DNA from: Pseudomonas sp. MRSN 12121
Lineage (GTDB): Bacteria > Pseudomonadota > Gammaproteobacteria > Pseudomonadales > Pseudomonadaceae
Reading direction: 5' to 3'
Assembly: GCF_000931465.1 (NCBI RefSeq)
Contig: NZ_CP010892.1
Location: 1-64,000 of the forward strand
Length of the DNA stretch: 64,000 bases
Of the stretch, positions 58,225-64,000 are shown in pieces. The notes under the pieces are model-generated. The model saw nothing but the letters and a program-made list of their open reading frames with translations. It was not told the origin of the DNA and searched no databases. Every line of letters begins with the position of its first letter. The first letter of the stretch is position 1. Both the position numbers and the translations under genes were made by a program.

Positions 58225-58875
58225 TCAGGCTGCCGGCTGGTCGAGCTCCAGCTCCACGCCCAGCTGGCGCGACAGACACGGCCAGCGTTTCCAGGCCGCT
58301 TCGGTGTCGGGGCTGTTGAGTTTCTCCCGGTAGGCCTCGACCGACTCGAGGGCGAAGCTCTCTTCGTCGAGCATGCTGTCGACCGCGTGATGCACCGCTT
58401 CATCCAGCTGGTTGGCGAAGGTTTCGCCGATCAGTTGGTGCGCGATCAGGTTGGCCACGGTGGTATCCAGCGGGATCAGCGGCTGGCCGAAGTGAGTGAT
58501 GTACAGGTCGTTGACCTCCTCCACCAGGCGGTGGGCCAGGTAGGCCTCGTCCAGCAGGCCGTCCAGGCCTTCGTGCCCGGCCATGATGGCGGGTGGCTGA
58601 AGGAAGAACTGCTCGGCGATCTTCAGCACCGGCTTGATCTGCGACTCGATGCCGGCTTCGCGCGCGACTTCGTTGGCAGCGTCCAGCAGGTCCGGGACCT
58701 GGTCGATGTAAGCGGCGACAAAACGGGTCATCACCCCCTGGGCGTCCACTTCGGGGAGCTGGATGGCGGGGTGCAGGTGCGGCAATTGGGTTTCCAGCTG
58801 GCGGCGCAAATAACCACTGCCGGACTCATGCTGATGGGCTCGTTGGATCTGCTCGCGCAATGCGGCGGTGTTCAT
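58225..58875 (-). CDS. Conserved hypothetical protein (PA0104-like)
   Basis: I do not recognise a domain in this 216-residue, mainly helical, soluble protein (MNTAALREQIQRAHQ start, LVEEVNDLYITHFGQPLIPLD in the middle). It has no signal peptide or membrane helix. ATG 58875 has GGAG upstream; the frame from 58932 is longer but unsupported. It lies between the SulP gene and the cytochrome oxidase operon, as in PAO1. No function is proposed. Confidence 0.8.
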   Translation of the reverse strand: MNTAALREQIQRAHQHESGSGYLRRQLETQLPHLHPAIQLPEVDAQGVMTRFVAAYIDQVPDLLDAANEVAREAGIESQIKPVLKIAEQFFLQPPAIMAGHEGLDGLLDEAYLAHRLVEEVNDLYITHFGQPLIPLDTTVANLIAHQLIGETFANQLDEAVHHAVDSMLDEESFALESVEAYREKLNSPDTEAAWKRWPCLSRQLGVELELDQPAA

Positions 58876-59246
58876 GAATACTCCAGGAAACAAGGGCAAT
58901 TTAATAGGGAAGACATAAGTTAGCCTGCTCACGAAACCGCTTAAGACGCATTTTTCATAATCACGTCACAGTTAGACGCCCAGGTTATATCTCTTCGCCA
59001 TCGTTCTCCCCTCTATCCCTTTCCTGCCGTGGCCTATAAGGCTGCACGAAACTGTTTCAGGCGTTTTACGAGCCTGCGTTGCGAGGTCGAAGTCGCTGTC
59101 TATACTCGGGGCTGTATGAAGTTAGCTGATGACGCCCGACTGCATGTGCAGCGAGGCTCGGCGGTTTAAGTTCGTAGTCTAGGCAGCCGCTCCCTTGCCG
59201 CAGGTGAAAGCCGGCGGGATAACAAGAACGATAAGGGGAACCCGCA
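58876..59246 (+). promoter_or_regulatory. Upstream region of the cox operon with a sigma-70-like promoter
   Basis: This 371-bp gene-free region precedes coxB. TTGCGA at 59079-59084, a 16-bp spacer and TATACT at 59101-59106 form a good promoter candidate about 140 bp before the start. The ribosome site AAGGGGAA lies at 59233-59240. No ANR or RoxR-type site was recognised. Confidence 0.5.
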
Positions 59247-60374
59247 ATGATGCGACATCCACAAGTCTGGATGGGCCTCCTGTTGTGGTCGGTATTCAGC
59301 CAGGCGCATGGCGCCTGGACGGTGAATATGGCGCCTGGAGCGACTGAAATCAGTCACGCGGTATTCGACCTGCACATGACCATCTTCTGGATCTGTGTGG
59401 TGATCGGCGTCATCGTCTTCGGCGCCATGTTCTGGTCGATGATCCTGCACCGCCGCTCCACCGGCCAGGAAGCCGCCCGATTCCATGAAAGCACCACGGT
59501 CGAGATTCTCTGGACGGTGGTGCCGTTCGTGATCCTGGTGGTCATGGCCATTCCCGCCACCGCGACCCTGATCAAGATGTACGACACCAGTGAGCCGGAT
59601 GTGGACATCCAGATCACCGGCTATCAGTGGAAGTGGCACTACAAATACCTGGGCCAGGACGTCGAGTTCTTCAGCAACCTGGCTACCCCCGCCGAGCAGA
59701 TCCACAACCAGAGCGCCAAGGGCGAGCATTACCTGCTGGAGGTCGACCAGCCGCTGGTGCTGCCGATCGGCGCCAAGGTGCGCTTCCTGGTGACCTCGGC
59801 CGACGTCATCCATTCCTGGTGGGTGCCGGCCTTCGCGGTCAAGCGCGACGCGATCCCCGGTTTCGTCAACGAGGCCTGGACCCGGATCGACAAGCCCGGC
59901 CTGTACCGCGGCCAATGCGCCGAGCTGTGCGGCAAGGACCACGGCTTCATGCCGATCGTGGTCGACGTGAAGACCCAGGCCGACTACGACACCTGGCTGG
60001 GCGAGCGCAAGGCCGAAGCGCTCAAGCTCAAGGAGCTGACCAGCAAGGAATGGACCCTCGAAGAACTGGTGGCCCGTGGCGACAAGATCTACCACACCAC
60101 CTGTGTTTCCTGTCACCAGGCCGAAGGCCAGGGGCTGCCGCCGATGTTCCCGGCCCTCAAGGGCTCGAAGATCGCCACCGGTCCGAAGGAAGGTCACTTG
60201 AACCTCGTCTTCCACGGCAAGCCCGGCACCGCGATGGCGGCCTTCGGCAAGCAGCTGTCGGAAGTCGACCTGGCCGCGGTGATCACCTACGAACGCAACG
60301 CCTGGGGCAACAACAAGGGCGACATGGTGACGCCCAAGGATGTCCTGGCTCTGAAACAGGCGGAAAGCAAATGA
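59247..60374 (+). CDS. coxB: Cytochrome c oxidase subunit II with fused cytochrome c domain
   Basis: This subunit receives electrons from cytochrome c. The 375-residue protein has a signal peptide, two membrane helices, the CuA domain with HSWWVPAF and CAELCGKDHGFM, and a C-terminal cytochrome c domain with CVSCH at C286-H290. The fused haem makes this a caa3-type subunit, as in PAO1. It is the first gene of the coxB-coxA-ctaG-coxC operon. Confidence 0.97.
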   Translation: MMRHPQVWMGLLLWSVFSQAHGAWTVNMAPGATEISHAVFDLHMTIFWICVVIGVIVFGAMFWSMILHRRSTGQEAARFHESTTVEILWTVVPFVILVVMAIPATATLIKMYDTSEPDVDIQITGYQWKWHYKYLGQDVEFFSNLATPAEQIHNQSAKGEHYLLEVDQPLVLPIGAKVRFLVTSADVIHSWWVPAFAVKRDAIPGFVNEAWTRIDKPGLYRGQCAELCGKDHGFMPIVVDVKTQADYDTWLGERKAEALKLKELTSKEWTLEELVARGDKIYHTTCVSCHQAEGQGLPPMFPALKGSKIATGPKEGHLNLVFHGKPGTAMAAFGKQLSEVDLAAVITYERNAWGNNKGDMVTPKDVLALKQAESK

Positions 60375-60456
60375 CCCGGTCCATTGCGTGTTCCCGGAAC
60401 CGGTCGGGGCGTGCCGCCCTCGATCGTCCAGCCCACCCGTTTACAGGAGACAGGTC

Positions 60457-62052
60457 ATGAGCGCTGTGATCGACGACCACGGCCACGCCGGCCATGACGA
60501 GCATGCCCATGGCCCCGCCAAGGGCCTGATGCGCTGGGTGCTGACCACCAACCACAAGGACATCGGCACCCTGTACCTGTGGTTCGCCTTCACCATGTTC
60601 CTGCTCGGCGGCTCGTTCGCCATGGTGATCCGCGCCGAGCTGTTCCAGCCCGGGTTGCAGATCGTCGAACCGGCGTTCTTCAACCAGATGACCACCATGC
60701 ATGGCCTGGTGATGGTCTTCGGCGCGGTGATGCCGGCGTTCGTCGGCCTCGCCAACTGGATGATCCCGCTGATGATCGGCGCCCCGGACATGGCGCTGCC
60801 ACGGATGAACAACTTCAGCTTCTGGCTGCTGCCGGCGGCCTTCCTGATGCTGGTCTCGACCCTGTTCATGCCGGGCGGCGGGCCGAACTTCGGCTGGACC
60901 TTCTACGCCCCGCTGTCCACCACCTACGCGCCGGAAAGCGTGACCTTCTTCATTTTCGCCATCCACCTGATGGGCATCAGCTCGATCATGGGCGCGATCA
61001 ACGTGATCGCTACCATCCTAAACCTGCGCGCCCCCGGCATGACCCTGATGAAGATGCCGCTGTTCGTCTGGACCTGGCTGATCACTGCGTTCCTGCTGAT
61101 CGCGGTGATGCCGGTGCTGGCCGGCTGCGTGACCATGATGCTGATGGACATCCACTTCGGCACCAGCTTCTTCAGCGCCGCCGGCGGTGGCGACCCGGTG
61201 CTGTTCCAGCATGTGTTCTGGTTCTTCGGCCATCCCGAGGTGTACATCATGATCCTGCCGGCCTTCGGCGCCGTCAGCTCGATCATCCCGGCCTTCTCGC
61301 GCAAGCCGCTGTTCGGCTACACCTCGATGGTCTACGCCACGGCGAGCATCGCCTTCCTGTCGTTCATCGTCTGGGCGCACCACATGTTCGTGGTCGGCAT
61401 CCCGCTGGTGGGCGAGCTGTTCTTCATGTACGCCACGATGCTTATCGCGGTGCCGACCGGGGTCAAGGTGTTCAACTGGGTCAGCACCATGTGGCAGGGC
61501 TCGCTGACCTTCGAGACGCCGATGCTGTTCGCCGTGGCCTTCGTGATCCTGTTCACCATCGGCGGTTTCTCCGGGCTGATGCTGGCCATCGCCCCGGCGG
61601 ACTTCCAGTACCAGGACACCTACTTCGTGGTCGCGCATTTCCACTACGTGCTGGTGCCGGGCGCGATCTTCGGCATCTTCGCCTCGGCCTACTACTGGCT
61701 GCCGAAATGGACCGGCCACATGTACGACGAAACCCTGGGCAAGCTGCACTTCTGGCTGTCCTTCATCGGCATGAACATGGCGTTCTTCCCGATGCACTTC
61801 GTCGGGCTGGCGGGCATGCCGCGGCGGATTCCGGACTACAACCTGCAGTTCGCCGACTTCAACATGGTCTCGTCCATCGGTGCGTTCACCTTCGGGGCCA
61901 CGCAGATCTTCTTCCTGTTCATCGTCATCAAGTGCATCCGTGGCGGCGCGCCTGCGCCCGCCAAGCCCTGGGACGGCGCCGAAGGGTTGGAGTGGAGCGT
62001 GCCGTCGCCGGCGCCATACCACACCTTCAGCACGCCGCCGGAAGTGAAATGA
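60457..62052 (+). CDS. coxA: Cytochrome c oxidase subunit I
   Basis: This is the catalytic haem-copper subunit that reduces O2 and pumps protons. The 531-residue protein has about twelve membrane helices with HGLVMVFGAVMPAFVG, WFFGHPEVYI (CuB ligand and cross-linked Tyr) and VVAHFHYVLVPGA (haem ligands). ATG 60457 after CAGGAGACAGG is preferred to the frame from 60388. The N-terminus is His-rich (HGHAGHDEHAHG). Confidence 0.98.
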   Translation: MSAVIDDHGHAGHDEHAHGPAKGLMRWVLTTNHKDIGTLYLWFAFTMFLLGGSFAMVIRAELFQPGLQIVEPAFFNQMTTMHGLVMVFGAVMPAFVGLANWMIPLMIGAPDMALPRMNNFSFWLLPAAFLMLVSTLFMPGGGPNFGWTFYAPLSTTYAPESVTFFIFAIHLMGISSIMGAINVIATILNLRAPGMTLMKMPLFVWTWLITAFLLIAVMPVLAGCVTMMLMDIHFGTSFFSAAGGGDPVLFQHVFWFFGHPEVYIMILPAFGAVSSIIPAFSRKPLFGYTSMVYATASIAFLSFIVWAHHMFVVGIPLVGELFFMYATMLIAVPTGVKVFNWVSTMWQGSLTFETPMLFAVAFVILFTIGGFSGLMLAIAPADFQYQDTYFVVAHFHYVLVPGAIFGIFASAYYWLPKWTGHMYDETLGKLHFWLSFIGMNMAFFPMHFVGLAGMPRRIPDYNLQFADFNMVSSIGAFTFGATQIFFLFIVIKCIRGGAPAPAKPWDGAEGLEWSVPSPAPYHTFSTPPEVK

Positions 62053-62101
62053 ACGGCCCGCCGCGCTACCCACGGGCCTGTGGAACGGCAGGAGGTTGCT
62101 G

Positions 62102-62656
62102 ATGGCCGAGGTCTCGATGAAGAAGCTGGTCACCCGCCTGTTGCTGGTGGTGACGGCGATGTTCGTCTTCGGGTTTGCCCTGGTGCCGATCTACGACGTG
62201 ATGTGCAAGGCGCTCGGGATCAATGGCAAGACCGGCGGGCAGTACTCCGGCGAGCAGCAGGTCGATGCCTCGCGCCAGGTGCGCGTGCAGTTCCTGTCGA
62301 CCAATGCGATCGACATGGTCTGGGAGTTCTATCCCAAGGCCGACGACATCGTGGTTCATCCCGGTGCGGTGAACGAGATGATCTTCATCGCCCGCAACCC
62401 CAGCGATCACCCGATGAGCGCCCAGGCGATCCCGAGCATCTCGCCGAGCAGCGCGGCGATGTATTTCCACAAGACCGAATGCTTCTGCTTCACCCAGCAA
62501 GTGCTGCAACCCGGTCAGCAGATCGAGATGCCGGTACGTTTCATCGTTGACCGCGACATGCCCAAGGATGTGAAGCACCTGACGCTGGCTTACACGCTGT
62601 TCGATATCACCGCGCGTCATCCACCGGTGGCCGTGAGCACCAACACCGGCGGTTAA
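62102..62656 (+). CDS. ctaG: Cytochrome c oxidase assembly protein CtaG/Cox11
   Basis: Cox11 delivers copper to the CuB site of subunit I. The 184-residue protein has one N-terminal membrane helix (about 10-30), a periplasmic immunoglobulin-like domain and the copper-binding CFCF motif (C127, C129), with C35 after the helix. ATG 62102 lies six bases after GGAGG; a TTG at 62096 is too close. It sits between coxA and coxC. Confidence 0.96.
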   Translation: MAEVSMKKLVTRLLLVVTAMFVFGFALVPIYDVMCKALGINGKTGGQYSGEQQVDASRQVRVQFLSTNAIDMVWEFYPKADDIVVHPGAVNEMIFIARNPSDHPMSAQAIPSISPSSAAMYFHKTECFCFTQQVLQPGQQIEMPVRFIVDRDMPKDVKHLTLAYTLFDITARHPPVAVSTNTGG

Positions 62657-62690
62657 GACGTTCAAGCGTGCCCGATAAGGAGAACAACAA

Positions 62691-63578
62691 ATGGCAACTC
62701 ATGAGCATTACTACGTTCCCGCCCAGAGCAAGTGGCCGATCATCGCCACGCTGGGCATGTTCGTTACCGTGTTCGGCCTGGCCACCTGGTTCAACGACCT
62801 CAAGGCCGCACGACCCGAGTCCCATGGCCCGCTGATCTTCTTCGTCGGGGGCCTGTTGCTGGCCTACATGCTGTTCGGCTGGTTCGGCGCGGTGATCAAG
62901 GAAAGCCGTGCCGGGCTGTACAGCGCCCAGCTGGATCGCTCGTTCCGCTGGGGCATGAGCTGGTTCATCTTTTCCGAAGTGATGTTCTTCATCGCCTTCT
63001 TCGGCGCGCTGTTCTATGTGCGCCATGTGTCCGGCCCGGCCCTGGGCGGCGAAGGCAGCAAGGGCATCGCGCACATGCTCTGGCCGAACTTCGAGTTCGT
63101 CTGGCCATTGCTTAACAACCCCGATTCCAAGCTGTTCCCACCCCCGAAGGAAGTCATCAGCCCCTGGGGCCTGCCGCTGCTCAATACCGTGCTGCTGGTC
63201 AGTTCCAGCGTCACCGTGACCATCGCCCACCATGCCTTGAAGAAAGGCCATCGTGGCGCGCTGAAGATCTGGCTGGCGCTGACCGTGCTGCTCGGCTGTG
63301 CCTTTCTCGGCTTCCAGGCCGAGGAATACCTGCACGCCTACCACGAGCTGGGGCTGACCCTGGGCTCGGGCATCTACGGCGCCACCTTCTTCATGCTCAC
63401 CGGCTTCCACGGCGCCCACGTGACCATCGGCACATTGATCCTGTTCGTGATGCTGATGCGCATCCTGAAGGGGCATTTCGACGCCGAGCACCAGTTCGGG
63501 TTCGAAGCGGCCAGCTGGTACTGGCACTTCGTCGATGTGGTGTGGATCGGCTTGTTCGTCTTTGTCTACGTGCTCTGA
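62691..63578 (+). CDS. coxC: Cytochrome c oxidase subunit III
   Basis: Subunit III stabilises the oxidase. The 295-residue protein has about seven membrane helices with FFGALFYVRHVSGPALGG, LLNTVLLVSSSVTVTIAHHAL and WYWHFVDVVWIGLFVFVYVL at the end, all typical. It is the last structural gene of the operon; AAGGAGAA precedes ATG 62691. Confidence 0.97.
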   Translation: MATHEHYYVPAQSKWPIIATLGMFVTVFGLATWFNDLKAARPESHGPLIFFVGGLLLAYMLFGWFGAVIKESRAGLYSAQLDRSFRWGMSWFIFSEVMFFIAFFGALFYVRHVSGPALGGEGSKGIAHMLWPNFEFVWPLLNNPDSKLFPPPKEVISPWGLPLLNTVLLVSSSVTVTIAHHALKKGHRGALKIWLALTVLLGCAFLGFQAEEYLHAYHELGLTLGSGIYGATFFMLTGFHGAHVTIGTLILFVMLMRILKGHFDAEHQFGFEAASWYWHFVDVVWIGLFVFVYVL

Positions 63579-63586
63579 GCCCGCCG

Positions 63587-63790
63587 TTACCAGGGGGCGT
63601 GCGACACCAGCTGGCCGCTGAAGAAGCCCCAGGCGATCAGCCCGACGGTGATCGCGGCCAGGCACACACGAACGGTCAGCGACCTGAGCAGGCGATGGGA
63701 GCTGCTGTCGTCCTTGACCAGAAAGAACAGCCCGCTGAACAGGCTGACGAGCGTGGCGATCAGCATCAGGACGATGGCCGCTTTAAGCAT
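63587..63790 (-). CDS. Small twin-transmembrane protein (DUF2909 family)
   Basis: The 67-residue protein has two membrane helices (MLKAAIVLMLIATLVSLFSGL and VCLAAITVGLIAWGFF) joined by a short polar loop. It lies antisense between coxC and the SURF1 gene, as in other pseudomonads (PAO1 PA0109). Function unknown; a role in oxidase assembly is suggested only by position. ATG 63790 gives the family start. Confidence 0.82.
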   Translation of the reverse strand: MLKAAIVLMLIATLVSLFSGLFFLVKDDSSSHRLLRSLTVRVCLAAITVGLIAWGFFSGQLVSHAPW

Positions 63791-63863
63791 GGTGGGGGCT
63801 CCCGGGGGGAAACGCGATGCGCTTGAGTATAGCCAGTCGATCTCGTCACTTTCTGGCGTTGCC

Positions 63864-64000
63864 ATGAACGGCTTTCGCCCGGGCGTGGTGCCGACGCTGG
63901 TGGTGCTGGCCTTGCTGCCGGTGCTGGTGGCGCTGGGTTTCTGGCAGCTGGGACGAGGCGAACAGAAACGCGAACTGCTGGCCAGCTACGCCGAACGACG
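63864..64000 (+). CDS. SURF1-family oxidase assembly protein (5' part, cut by window end)
   Basis: The first 45 codons are present: MNGFRPGVVPTLVVLALLP, then FWQLGRGEQKRELL, which is the N-terminal membrane helix and WQLXR motif of SURF1 proteins that help build cytochrome c oxidase. It begins 73 bp from the divergent DUF2909 gene and fits the cox operon context. The rest lies beyond the window. Confidence 0.85.
   Translation, partial: MNGFRPGVVPTLVVLALLPVLVALGFWQLGRGEQKRELLASYAER

Overview
This 64 kb window is the replication-origin end of a Pseudomonas chromosome. The evidence is an oriC-type intergenic region with TTATCCACA DnaA boxes followed by dnaA-dnaN-recF-gyrB, high-GC codon use, and a gene order that (from memory, not searched) follows P. 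aeruginosa PAO1 from PA0001 to PA0025 and then parts of PA0029-PA0040, PA0065-PA0069 and PA0102-PA0110. The many REP-type repeats built on GTAGGAGCGAGC...GCTCGC point to the P. fluorescens group (P. chlororaphis/protegens-like). This species guess is inference. I see no tRNA, rRNA, CRISPR, phage or insertion sequence.

Layout. 1-562 oriC. 563-6774 dnaA, dnaN, recF, gyrB. 6836-12692 is a block that interrupts the PAO1-like order between gyrB and the acyltransferase gene: an OmpR-type response regulator (-), a small secreted protein, aquaporin aqpZ with an unusual repeat-rich leader, a FecR-domain protein and a CHASE2 sensor histidine kinase (+). 12818-17223 runs leftwards: acyltransferase, gmhB, glyS, glyQ. 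17296-19105 holds tag, a lipid A acyltransferase and a PilZ protein. 19280-23921 runs leftwards: TPR protein, trkA, rsmB, fmt, def. 24075-30005 holds a LysM protein, dprA, tsaC, a quinone oxidoreductase (-), hemF and aroE.

30163-35424 is a choline-O-sulfate module: SulP transporter, choline-binding protein, choline sulfatase and a divergent LysR regulator. 35439-41279 holds small metabolic and envelope genes around trpAB/trpI, an ElaB/YqjD-like protein, dodecin and a DUF1161 protein. 41376-45512 holds a luciferase-like monooxygenase, an OsmC protein, a second DUF1161 protein, two paralogous lipoproteins and a HExxH lipoprotein. 45531-49193 holds a HAD phosphatase, a gamma-carbonic-anhydrase-like protein, prlC and a zinc-ribbon protein. 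49311-54151 holds a TpbA-like periplasmic phosphatase and the three-subunit membrane gluconate 2-dehydrogenase. A radical SAM gene behind a near-perfect LexA box follows, then a beta-carbonic anhydrase/SulP pair, a conserved hypothetical protein and the aa3-type cytochrome c oxidase operon coxB-coxA-ctaG-coxC, ending in a SURF1 gene cut by the window edge.

Most of the window is conserved core. The items most worth a second look are: the aqpZ leader, with five ACAGGG motifs and two near-identical hairpins, one presenting an ANGGAN hexaloop like an RsmA/RsmE site; the split response regulator/FecR/CHASE2-kinase locus, with an 11-bp palindrome present on both sides of the small secreted gene; the excess of perfect DnaA boxes in the first 33 kb, including a 13-bp inverted pair between two genes; and two genes whose stop codons lie inside REP elements.
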